Below are positions 1 through 6,447 of a stretch of DNA of 6,656 nucleotides, one piece after another. The notes beneath the pieces are model-generated. The model had not been told where the DNA came from. It saw only the letters and a program-made list of their open reading frames with translations, and did no database searches. Source of the DNA: Lachnospiraceae bacterium UBA3863 (lineage in GTDB: Bacteria > Bacillota > Clostridia > Lachnospirales > Lachnospiraceae); NCBI GenBank assembly GCA_002392385.1, contig DGGX01000074.1, positions 1-6,656 of the forward strand. Direction: 5' to 3'. The position numbers were made by a program, and so were the translations under genes. Positions within the stretch are counted from its first letter, which is position 1. The number at the start of each line of letters is the position of its first letter.

Positions 1-121
1 GAGGCGCTTCGCGCCTTGTCCGCCTTCGCGCCTTGTCCTCAAAAAATCTGCACCTCCATTCGCATTTCGCTTCGCTCATGCTCATGGCGGCGGACTGAGG
101 CGCTTCGCGCCTTGTCCGCCT
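1..121. repeat. Short-repeat cluster downstream of the wall-protein terminator
   Basis: This stretch holds no convincing gene. A 25-nt sequence beginning GAGGCGCTTCGCGCC occurs identically at 1-25 and 97-121. The 14-mer TTCGCGCCTTGTCC occurs three times (8-21, 25-38, 104-117), the first two as a 17-nt tandem. Each full copy contains the small hairpin GGCGC-TTC-GCGCC (3-15 and 99-111). The middle part has further short near-repeats (TTCGC and CTCATG motifs). The cluster runs off the left window edge, so its full size is unknown. It could be a dispersed intergenic repeat element or the decayed edge of a larger repeat; the copies are seen directly, the nature is inference. Confidence 0.75.
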
Positions 122-189
122 GGCAGAAAAAAGCAGCCCCCTGCTTAAGAGCAAGCTCTTAGCAGGGGGCTGTATTTTTCTGCCAGGCG
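117..189 (-). terminator. Long hairpin terminator of the SH3-3D gene, possibly bidirectional
   Basis: The core is a G+C-rich stem formed by 134-152 and 155-172 with an AA loop and one bulged T. On the minus strand it is followed by CTTTTTTC and on the plus strand by TATTTTTC, so it could stop transcription from both sides. An outer stem pairs 117-131 with 175-189 perfectly over 15 bp, giving a 73-nt inverted repeat with only a two-base interior mismatch region between the stems. It begins only about 8 nt after the TAA stop of the SH3-3D gene. Confidence 0.93.
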
Positions 190-197
190 CAGATCTT

Positions 198-1193
198 TTA
201 CCAGGTAACGGCTATATCCAACTGATGGGCGTTGTGGCTGGCAAAGCCGCCGGTGTCGCAGACTATGCAGGTGCCGAGGCTGGATTCTACGAGGGAACCG
301 CGGGGGTGGACGCTGAGGTTGGCGGCGCACATGATGTAGGGGCCGAGCATTTTGCAGCCGTCGTCGCGGACCCAGTATTCGTCGTAGTTGCCCATGCCGC
401 GCATGATGGCTACGACGCCGCTCATGTTGAGGTTGTAGTAGGTCTCCTTGCCGCTGGGGCCCTGGACGGAGCCCGCGGATCTGCTGAGGACGGGGCCGTT
501 CCAGTTGGGGTTGCGGGTCTGGGTGCGGACGCCTTCCCAGCGGGCCTGTTCGGCCATGTTGTCGGATACGCTGCGGGTGCCTTCTTCGAGGAGGGCGACG
601 TCGGCGCGGGCGGCGAGGATCTCTTCCTCGTGCTGTTTCATCATTTTCTCGTAGGCGGCCTGTTCTTCGCTGCGGATGGCTTCGATCTCGGCGCTGTCGA
701 AGGTCAGGATGGCGCTGCTGATGTAGCCGGTCTGGCCTTCCCACTCCACGCGCCAGTAGTCGAGGTCATTGACGCCGGTGACGTGGACCTGGGAGAAGCG
801 TTCCAGGGTCACCAGGGCATCGGACTCAGGATCCGGAGCGGTGGTGATGCTGTCGAAATAGAGAAGGTAGGCGGTCTCGCTCACGTCCTTGAAGGAGTAT
901 TCCTGAAAGCCCATGGCCTTGCCGGCGGTCTCCGCCGTGGTCTCCTCGGGGATCTCGGGGGAGTTGGGGGGCAGCTCCTCGAACTGGTCCGCAAGGCTGC
1001 CGCTGTCCGCGGATGTATCCTCTGTCGCCGTTCCGGGAACGCCCTCGGAGAGCTCTTCCAGACCGGCCTTGACGTCCGCGGGGGCTGCCTGTACGGGCAC
1101 CGCTGCCGCGGCAACGAGAGCGATGGTCATGGCTGCCGCCGTAATGATGGCGGCCGGGGTGTGTCGACGGTTCCTTCTCTGACTACTGTTCAT
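198..1193 (-). CDS. Secreted SH3b and 3D (double-psi beta-barrel) domain cell-wall protein
   Basis: A 331-residue exported protein, probably acting in the cell wall. Residues 1-36 are a Sec signal peptide: a basic start (RRNRRH), a long hydrophobic core (about 14-34) and a likely signal peptidase I site after VQA-36. An acidic, Pro/Thr-rich linker (about 45-95) precedes a bacterial SH3-like segment (about 107-164, ending WEGQTGYISS). A charged helix, probably coiled coil, spans about 166-215. The C-terminal domain (about 228-331) matches the 3D pattern: HPRGSLV (296-302), CDTGGF (312-317, Asp313) and QLDIAVTW (324-331, Asp326), with Cys280, 289, 309 and 312 as extra cysteines. Relatives of 3D domains include lytic transglycosylases of the MltA/resuscitation-factor type, so peptidoglycan cleavage or binding is plausible but not shown. 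The ATG is preceded by AAGGTGAAGG. It probably has its own promoter, and a terminator follows directly. Confidence 0.9.
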   Translation of the reverse strand: MNSSQRRNRRHTPAAIITAAAMTIALVAAAAVPVQAAPADVKAGLEELSEGVPGTATEDTSADSGSLADQFEELPPNSPEIPEETTAETAGKAMGFQEYSFKDVSETAYLLYFDSITTAPDPESDALVTLERFSQVHVTGVNDLDYWRVEWEGQTGYISSAILTFDSAEIEAIRSEEQAAYEKMMKQHEEEILAARADVALLEEGTRSVSDNMAEQARWEGVRTQTRNPNWNGPVLSRSAGSVQGPSGKETYYNLNMSGVVAIMRGMGNYDEYWVRDDGCKMLGPYIMCAANLSVHPRGSLVESSLGTCIVCDTGGFASHNAHQLDIAVTW

Positions 1194-1220
1194 CCTTCAC
1201 CTTTTGATTTGAGAATTACC

Positions 1221-1245
1221 ATTCTGTTAATAATATTTACAGAAT
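1221..1245. repeat. AT-rich palindrome in the leader of the SH3-3D gene
   Basis: ATTCTGT (1221-1227) and ACAGAAT (1239-1245) form a perfect 7-bp inverted repeat around an AT-rich centre with two further pairs. It lies between the predicted transcription start (about 1262) and the ribosome-binding site, in an otherwise G+C-rich region. Just upstream on the minus strand, two TGTAAA copies lie a short distance apart. It could be an operator for a repressor or a weak leader hairpin. I cannot name a regulator. Confidence 0.4.
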
Positions 1246-1268
1246 TTTGTTTACAAATGACAAAGGTG

Positions 1269-1277
1269 AGTATAACA
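1269..1277 (-). promoter_or_regulatory. Extended -10 promoter for the SH3-3D gene
   Basis: On the minus strand the sequence reads TGTTATACT: a TATACT -10 box (1274-1269) preceded by the TGn extension (1277-1275). No good -35 is seen at 16-18 bp, which is usual for extended -10 promoters. Transcription would start near 1262, giving a leader of about 70 nt. No clear terminator separates this site from the upstream Hsp70-like gene, so read-through from that operon may also contribute. Confidence 0.55.
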
Positions 1278-1345
1278 CAGCCGGCAGTCTATTCGCGTCC
1301 GGAGGGGCAAATATTAGAAAAAATTCATAAAGTGTTCGGTCGGGT

Positions 1346-3256
1346 TCATCCCAGGGGGATCTCCACGACCTCGGCCATCTGGGTGAGGCATTTCTCGATC
1401 TGGCCGGAGATCTCTGTCACCATGCGGCGGGTGATCTCTTCGTTTTTCTCGGTCTCCAGCTTCTCGAAGAAGCTCTTCTTGACCTCGCTGGAGATCTTCT
1501 CCAGCCGGTTTTCAAAATAGTGGGCCGGGAAGGCTTTGCGGACCAGGAGGGGCAGGTCGGCGTTGAGGGCGGCCTCCTGCATGTACTCCTTGCCCAGGAA
1601 GAGGAGGGAGAGGGACAGCATGGCGCCGGCCACGATGCCTCCGATGCCGCTGTAGAGCAGAGCCACACCGCTGCCGCCGCACAGAAGGCCCACGATGATG
1701 GAGATGATCGTGTTGATGAGCCAGGTCAGCTCCTCCACGGCGAATACATTGCGGGCGTCCACGCGGATATCGATATCCGAGAGCGACAGGTAGGAGGACA
1801 GGCTCAGGGCCTTGAAGGGCACGTTGTGCTTGGTGCAGATCGGCATGGTGTACTCTTCGAGGGCGTAGGAAACGGGACGCAGCCAGGCCGTTATGGGACG
1901 GACCAGGAGCTCGGACGCTTCCTGGGAGTGGAGGAAGGCGTCGATCTCTCTCTGCATCTCTCCGTCGATATCGGACAGTCTGCGGATCTCTCCTTTTCTC
2001 CATCTCTCGAAGACGGGCATGGCGGCCTTGCGGAGGATGGGCTCGACAAGGGTATCCACCGTCAGGCGGTAGAGCTCCTGGATATGGCTCTCCACCAGCT
2101 GTTCCACCTGGCTGGAGGTCACGAGATCCTCCACCTCGGCGCGGAAGCGGCGCAGCTCCTCGTCGATGCGGCCGCTCCAGGCAAGGCCTCTGGATACGGA
2201 GAATTCCGGCTCCGCTCCGGTGATGACCACGGCCTCCGGGAAGGCCTCCTGGCACCACTCCCTGACCCGCTGCAGCTTGGAAACGCCGCCGGTCAGGAAG
2301 AGAAGCTCGGGCATCTTGCCCTGGATCTTGCCGCGCACCTCCTCCAGGCTCTCCGCGAAGGCCTCGTGGAAGGAACGTCCGCCGATCACCGGGCTCTTCT
2401 TCTCCAGCATGGCCTCCGCCACGCCGGCATTCATGCGGAGGGGGAGCCTGCGGATCTTGTCATAGACGATCTGCACGTTCTTGACGCACTCTCTTCCCTC
2501 CCAGTATTCCTCGTCGGAGAAGTACTGTTCCTTCAGTCTTCTGGCGGCAAAATCCGCATAGCTGCGCCACTGGTCGCTCTCCTCGAAGATCCGGCGCAGT
2601 TCCTTCTCCTCCGGAGAGGCCTTCAGGGACTCCTCCAGCAGGATCTCGTCCATCATGCCGCCGCCCAGGAAGACCTCGCCCGCGGTCTGCAGTTCGACCT
2701 CCCGGCCGCCCATGATATAGGCAAAATCGGTCGTGGAGGATCCCATATCCACCACCAGGACGGGCCGCTGAGTGATGTCATAGCTGACGCGGAAATGGCG
2801 GGACTGGCAGGCGCTGATCAGGGCCGCCCTGGACTCCGACACGATCCTGGTCGGCGGGTAGCCCGCCTGTTCGAAGATCTCCCTGTAACGTTCTCTGGCC
2901 GCCCGGTTCCAGCCGGCGGGACAGCCCACGTAGAAGCAGCATTCCTCTCCCTGGACCAGTTCTCCGGAAGCGTAGAGCTCCCCCAGGACCCCCGCGGCAA
3001 AACTCCGCACGTCCCGGACCACGGAAGGATCCGTCAGGAAGCGGCTCTTGAACCTGACCTTCCTGTCCTGTACGCCCGCCTCATAGCAGGCGCTCTCGCC
3101 GATCATGATGCGTCCGTCCGAAAGCCGGGCGCACGCGGTGATAAAGCTTCTGGCCCCCTGGATCGTCAGAACTCTGGGATCTGTGACATCCTCATGCCGC
3201 AGGCACGATACCGCGCTCTCCGCGTCCCCGAGATCAAAACCGAAATACCTTTCCAT
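1346..3256 (-). CDS. Membrane-anchored Hsp70/actin-fold ATPase
   Basis: A 636-residue protein with an N-terminal Hsp70/actin-type ATPase. Visible motifs in order: phosphate-1 loop FDLGDAES (7-14); VGCPAGWNRAARERY (110-124), matching the Hsp70 'vPa.f....R' segment; a connect-like SESRAALISA (140-149); phosphate-2 VVDMGSSTTDFAY (168-180, Asp170 and Asp177); VFLGGGMMDEIL (195-206); and the adenosine motif LTGGVSKL (321-328). No classical substrate-binding beta-sandwich is evident. Instead a helical region (about 360-470) leads to two hydrophobic segments (about 511-528 and 531-553), likely a membrane hairpin, and a charged helical tail (about 575-630). The chosen start (MERYFGFDLG) has AGAAGG nine bases upstream. 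An open frame extends 48 codons further, but that stretch is low-complexity and overlaps the upstream gene's end. It is last in the four-gene run, 50 bp after its two-TM neighbour. Binding and hydrolysis of ATP at the cytoplasmic membrane face is expected; its client or polymer is unknown. Confidence 0.9.
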   Translation of the reverse strand: MERYFGFDLGDAESAVSCLRHEDVTDPRVLTIQGARSFITACARLSDGRIMIGESACYEAGVQDRKVRFKSRFLTDPSVVRDVRSFAAGVLGELYASGELVQGEECCFYVGCPAGWNRAARERYREIFEQAGYPPTRIVSESRAALISACQSRHFRVSYDITQRPVLVVDMGSSTTDFAYIMGGREVELQTAGEVFLGGGMMDEILLEESLKASPEEKELRRIFEESDQWRSYADFAARRLKEQYFSDEEYWEGRECVKNVQIVYDKIRRLPLRMNAGVAEAMLEKKSPVIGGRSFHEAFAESLEEVRGKIQGKMPELLFLTGGVSKLQRVREWCQEAFPEAVVITGAEPEFSVSRGLAWSGRIDEELRRFRAEVEDLVTSSQVEQLVESHIQELYRLTVDTLVEPILRKAAMPVFERWRKGEIRRLSDIDGEMQREIDAFLHSQEASELLVRPITAWLRPVSYALEEYTMPICTKHNVPFKALSLSSYLSLSDIDIRVDARNVFAVEELTWLINTIISIIVGLLCGGSGVALLYSGIGGIVAGAMLSLSLLFLGKEYMQEAALNADLPLLVRKAFPAHYFENRLEKISSEVKKSFFEKLETEKNEEITRRMVTEISGQIEKCLTQMAEVVEIPLG

Positions 3257-3306
3257 TTCTCCATCCCTTCTTGCACAGCCGCAGCCGACGTAAAGCCCCG
3301 CTTGTG

Positions 3307-4209
3307 TCAGTTCCCGACGCTGGCCAGTCCCTTGTGGATCACGGTGTCCTCCAGGAAGAGGGCCGGCCGGAGGGTGACCGTCTGGGCGCCCGGCAGGCAT
3401 TCAAAGGCCTGTCTGACGGCGTCCGAATAGTCCACTGCCTCGATGCCCTGCCGGTGCAGCACATATTTGAGCCGTTCCTTCATCTCATCGCTCTCCGCGG
3501 AATAGGCCATCTCCAGAAGCTCGCCGTAGAGCTGGGGATCCCCGCTGATCACGAGACCGTTCTCCTTCCGGTCATCCTGCTGGGCCAGCGCCGCTTTCTC
3601 CCGGACATCCTCCAGGTTGCGGTCGGCGACCATGACGAGCCCCCTGAGGCACTGCCAGGCCTTCTCCGGATCGATGAAGACCTCCACCTTCTGCCGGATA
3701 TTCTCTTCATTCCGGATGTTCTGTTCCAGACCGGCCCGGAAGCCCTTGCGGCGACCCATCTGCCTGCCTGTGAAGTAGACCAGGGCGGCCCCGACGCCGG
3801 CCACTGACATGAGGATCACGGTCTGCGTTGTCGTATCGGCCCCGATGTTCATAAAGGCCGGAAGGAAGGCCGCGCCCAGGATCAGCAGGATGCCAAGCAT
3901 GAGGCAGGCAGCCGTTAAGGGATGCGGCTTTTCTTCCTGCAGTTCTCCCGCTCCGTCCTTGCCGGAGGCCAGGCGCCAGACCTTGGTGTCGCCCACGCTG
4001 TCGCAGAGAGGGAAGCCCGTGCGGGCTGTCTGCAGCATATGCATGGCCGATTCTCTCTGGCTGTCATCCTCACAGCCTTCGTTAAAATGAAGGAGCAGGC
4101 GGTCGATGGCCTGCTCCAGCGCAGCCCTGGTCTGCGCCGGATTCTGTGCCTGCTGCAGAGCGGCATGCACAGCCTGACTGTCCTGCTCCAGATATTCGGA
4201 AAGCTTCAT
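3307..4209 (-). CDS. Two-TM protein of unknown function, candidate Hsp70 partner
   Basis: A 300-residue protein I do not recognise by family. Residues 1-65 are predicted helices with many Ala and Gln. A short segment (66-95) leads to two membrane helices (about 98-120 and 128-146) and then a basic patch GRQMGRRKGFR (148-158), which by the positive-inside rule puts both ends in the cytoplasm. The C-terminal half is mixed helical (about 160-265) and finishes with a beta-rich stretch, FECLPGAQTVTLRPALF (269-285), then VIHKGLA (290-296). The LRPA piece vaguely recalls the end of GrpE, the nucleotide exchange factor of DnaK, but the order of elements differs and I give this little weight. The start has the strong site GGGGGGAG. 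It lies between the zinc-finger gene (40 bp gap) and the Hsp70-like gene (50 bp gap), which suggests it works with the ATPase. Confidence 0.85.
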   Translation of the reverse strand: MKLSEYLEQDSQAVHAALQQAQNPAQTRAALEQAIDRLLLHFNEGCEDDSQRESAMHMLQTARTGFPLCDSVGDTKVWRLASGKDGAGELQEEKPHPLTAACLMLGILLILGAAFLPAFMNIGADTTTQTVILMSVAGVGAALVYFTGRQMGRRKGFRAGLEQNIRNEENIRQKVEVFIDPEKAWQCLRGLVMVADRNLEDVREKAALAQQDDRKENGLVISGDPQLYGELLEMAYSAESDEMKERLKYVLHRQGIEAVDYSDAVRQAFECLPGAQTVTLRPALFLEDTVIHKGLASVGN

Positions 4210-4249
4210 AACTCTCCCCCCTTTTGGTGTGATGATCCCTGTCCCCGTA

Positions 4250-5302
4250 TTATTTCAGTTCTTCGATCCGGCCATCCCGGGTCCTGACCTCAATATTCGA
4301 TCCCGTAGTGACCTGCTGCCACAGGTCATAGGAGATACTGTAGCGGTCATTGCCGGAGATGATCCAGTACTGTTCGGTACGTCCGCTAATCCTTTCTGTG
4401 TCGGGAAGCTGCGGCTGCGCGAAGTATGGTTCATCGTTCGCCCCCCAGGTCGTCTCTTCCCGGTCGTATTTCCACCGCATGATGGAATAATAGTATTTGG
4501 TCCGGTAGACCGGCAGGTCCACGTAGACCGGTTCCTGCCGCGTTTCCGTCCGGTACTCCGTCCGGTAGCGCGGCGTGGAGTGCTCTACCTCCTCGAAATA
4601 ACCGTTGCCCAGGTCCTCATAGGTGACGTAGGTGTCATAGCCATCCGGAACCTGCTCCGCTATCTCATAGGTGACCCACTCATAGTGGTCCAGGACCCGG
4701 TCATATCCGTAGATCTCCTGTCTGGACGTGACATCCTCGGCCCCGCCCGGTATCTCCCAGCCGCTCTCCTGCACCTTCTGATAGCGGTCGATGGTCACGG
4801 TCCGTTCCCAGGTGCGGGAGTCCACGTGGATCTTCCGGTTTCTGGGCAGCGCGCTGAAGATCAGGGCGATCACCGCCACCAGGGCGGCTGCCAGGAAGAG
4901 ATTCCGCCGGAGATGCCCGCTGTCGGTACGGGCGGAGGGGCGGGTCACGGAGACATGGCTGTCCTGGGCCTGTTCCCGCCGTTTCTTCTCTTCTGCCTCC
5001 CGCTGCTCCTTCTTCTCCTTATTCTGGAAATAATTGAGTTCACTGTCTTCCCGGCTGGCGCCGCAGGAAGAGCAGGTCCCGGAGGAGGCGGGATTGAGGG
5101 TGTCGCAGTAGGAGCAGAGCCAGTCGGGCTCCTTCTCCACGGTCTCCGGATCCTTCACGTATTCCTTAGGGCCCGCCATGTAGAAGGTGACGTCGCTCCC
5201 CCGCGGCTTGCCGCAGTTGGGACAGATCCGGATATCCCCGCGTATCCGGTCCGCGCCGCAATAGGCGCAGTCCCAGCAGCCGACTATGATATTATTGGCC
5301 AT
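4250..5302 (-). CDS. Membrane protein with tandem RanBP2-like zinc fingers and a Tyr-rich outer domain
   Basis: A 350-residue protein. Two zinc fingers open it: a degenerate one (W10, C12, C15, C27, C30) and one that fits the RanBP2 pattern W-x-C-x2-C-x3-N-x6-C-x2-C exactly (W61, C63, C66, N70, C77, C80). A charged Lys/Glu stretch (about 94-112) and linker follow, then one membrane helix (about 134-152). The remainder (about 160-350) is probably extracytoplasmic: it is rich in Tyr, Thr and Glu, with beta-like alternation (for example RYRTEYRTETRQEPVY, 245-260) and conserved-looking WEIPGG and RW segments. The fingers would face the cytoplasm and could bind protein or RNA. The start at 5302 is preferred over an open-frame ATG at 5335 because AGGGGAGG lies 5 nt before it and the fingers begin there. 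The start overlaps the preceding gene's stop by 11 bp. I know of similar zinc-ribbon plus TM proteins in Clostridia, without a defined function. Confidence 0.88.
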   Translation of the reverse strand: MANNIIVGCWDCAYCGADRIRGDIRICPNCGKPRGSDVTFYMAGPKEYVKDPETVEKEPDWLCSYCDTLNPASSGTCSSCGASREDSELNYFQNKEKKEQREAEEKKRREQAQDSHVSVTRPSARTDSGHLRRNLFLAAALVAVIALIFSALPRNRKIHVDSRTWERTVTIDRYQKVQESGWEIPGGAEDVTSRQEIYGYDRVLDHYEWVTYEIAEQVPDGYDTYVTYEDLGNGYFEEVEHSTPRYRTEYRTETRQEPVYVDLPVYRTKYYYSIMRWKYDREETTWGANDEPYFAQPQLPDTERISGRTEQYWIISGNDRYSISYDLWQQVTTGSNIEVRTRDGRIEELK

Positions 5303-6359
5303 TTTGTCCTCCCCTGTCGGGGACCGCGCTGGCACGCAATGCCTCCCGCAGTTCTTCCAGATCTTCTTCTGTCGTCGACCAGCCGGCAGCCAGCCGGATC
5401 ACAGTGTGTTCGTCGTCATATTTCTCCCAGAAGCTGAACCGAACCTTCTCTCCCAGCCGCTGCATGCGCCTGTTCTCCAGAATGATAAACTGCTGGTTGG
5501 TCGGTGAATCTATATAAAGCGGAATGCCTTCTCCGCGGAAGATCTCCTTCATTCTCTCCGCCATGTCGATCACATGCCGGCTGATCCGGAAATAGAGATC
5601 ATCTGTAAAGAGGGCGTCAAACTGCACGCCCAGCAGTCTTCCCTTGGCCAGGAGAGCGCCCCGCCGCTTGACGGAGGTCATAAAGTGCCGGGGCCTGCAG
5701 CCGTTCATGAATACCACGGCCTCCCCGCAGAGGGCGCCGACCTTGGTCCCTCCGATATAGAAGACATCACAGAATGAGGCGATATCCTGCAGGGTCAGAT
5801 CAGTGCTCCGGCTCATCAGGCCGTAGCCCAGCCGCGCGCCATCCAGAAAGAGGGGGATCCCCCGGCTGCGGCAGATCTCCGAGATAGCCTGCAGATCCGC
5901 CTTTGTATAGAGTGTCCCGTATTCTGTGGGATGGGACAGATAGACCATCCCCGGGAAGGTCATATGTTCATGATTGGCGTCGGCGTAGAAATCGTCCAGA
6001 TACCGGCGCAGCGTCTCCGGCAGGATCCGTCCCTCCGTCTGGGGCAGAGTCAGCACCTCATGGCCCGTGTACTCGATGGCGCCGGCCTCGTGACTGCTGA
6101 TGTGGCCCGTCTCTGCCGCGATGACGCCCTCGTAATCCGCCAGCATGGCGGAGATGACCACGGCATTGGCCTGGGTCCCGCCCACCAGGAATTCCACTTC
6201 CGCGTCCTCCCGGCCGACAGCCCTGCGGATCTTGTCCGCCGCCCTGAGGCAGTAGGGATCCGTCCCGTACCCGGAAAGGGGCTCCCCGTTGGTCTCCATG
6301 AGCCTTTTCAGGACCTCCGGATGCGCGCCGGTCGTATAGTCACTCTCCAAAGAAATCAT
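5292..6359 (-). CDS. Low-specificity L-threonine aldolase family protein (PLP enzyme)
   Basis: A 355-residue fold-type I PLP enzyme that should cleave L-threonine or allo-threonine to glycine and acetaldehyde in the cytoplasm. Seen in order: the N-terminal SLESDYTTGAHPEVL (3-17), where the family has 'SDt.g.hp..l'; GYGTDPY (30-36); the phosphate-loop GGTQAN (60-65); ETGHISSHE (83-91), whose His86 is at the place of the ring-stacking histidine; LDGARLGYG (172-180), with Asp173 for the pyridine nitrogen; and IGGTKVGA (202-209), where Lys206 should form the Schiff base. Length is normal for the family and the C-terminal small domain is intact. The start follows AGAAGGGA by about 8 nt. The family also contains beta-eliminating lyases and phenylserine aldolases, so substrate choice is not certain. 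It appears to be first in the four-gene run, and its last codons overlap the zinc-finger gene start, implying coupled translation. Confidence 0.93.
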   Translation of the reverse strand: MISLESDYTTGAHPEVLKRLMETNGEPLSGYGTDPYCLRAADKIRRAVGREDAEVEFLVGGTQANAVVISAMLADYEGVIAAETGHISSHEAGAIEYTGHEVLTLPQTEGRILPETLRRYLDDFYADANHEHMTFPGMVYLSHPTEYGTLYTKADLQAISEICRSRGIPLFLDGARLGYGLMSRSTDLTLQDIASFCDVFYIGGTKVGALCGEAVVFMNGCRPRHFMTSVKRRGALLAKGRLLGVQFDALFTDDLYFRISRHVIDMAERMKEIFRGEGIPLYIDSPTNQQFIILENRRMQRLGEKVRFSFWEKYDDEHTVIRLAAGWSTTEEDLEELREALRASAVPDRGGQNGQ

Positions 6360-6434
6360 ACGCTGCGTCCCTTCTCTGTCTCTGCCGGATACAGGATCCC
6401 GGTCAACTATATATTTTACAACATTAACACTATC

Positions 6435-6443
6435 ATTGTATCA
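6435..6443 (-). promoter_or_regulatory. Extended -10 promoter for the aldolase/Hsp70-like operon
   Basis: On the minus strand TGATACAAT gives a TACAAT -10 box (6440-6435) with a TGn extension (6443-6441). The -35 zone, near 6458-6463, has only a poor match (TTCCGA). Start of transcription would be near 6428, leaving a leader of about 70 nt before the aldolase ATG. The rest of 6360-6492 is AT-rich and holds no gene that I can see. Confidence 0.55.
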
Positions 6444-6447
6444 CATT

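Noticed and set aside
1..85. Minus-strand short frame starting at 85 as a small protein gene
   Set aside because: It has no ribosome-binding site, is built from the local repeat units and begins after a strong terminator. It is better explained as repeat sequence, though the left part is cut off.
1..121. CRISPR array
   Set aside because: There are only two full copies of the repeat with a 71-nt gap that itself contains related repeats, and no cas genes are nearby.
225..1520. A 431-codon plus-strand open frame opposite the SH3-3D gene
   Set aside because: It is antisense to a gene with a clear signal peptide, SH3 and 3D motifs. Its product is low-complexity (Ala/Gly/Val-rich), and it runs through the intergenic promoter region. 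G+C-rich third positions commonly open the opposite strand.
3257..3400. N-terminal extension of the Hsp70-like protein to an ATG at 3400
   Set aside because: The added 48 residues are Gly/Pro/Arg-rich, overlap the end of the two-TM gene by nearly 100 bp and have no family likeness. The ATG at 3256 has a good ribosome-binding site and begins directly at the phosphate-1 strand.
1520..3430. A 636-codon plus-strand open frame opposite the Hsp70-like gene
   Set aside because: The minus strand carries intact ATPase motifs in order. The plus-strand product is rich in His, Leu, Gly and Gln without domain-like segments and has no convincing ribosome-binding site.
5303..5335. Alternative start of the zinc-finger protein at 5335
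   Set aside because: The 11 extra residues are not conserved-looking, while the ATG at 5302 has AGGGGAGG at proper spacing.
4229..5437. A 402-codon plus-strand open frame across the zinc-finger gene and aldolase end
   Set aside because: It spans parts of two minus-strand genes and their overlap. Its hydrophobic Leu/Pro-rich runs are complements of Glu/Lys/Arg-rich coding sequence.
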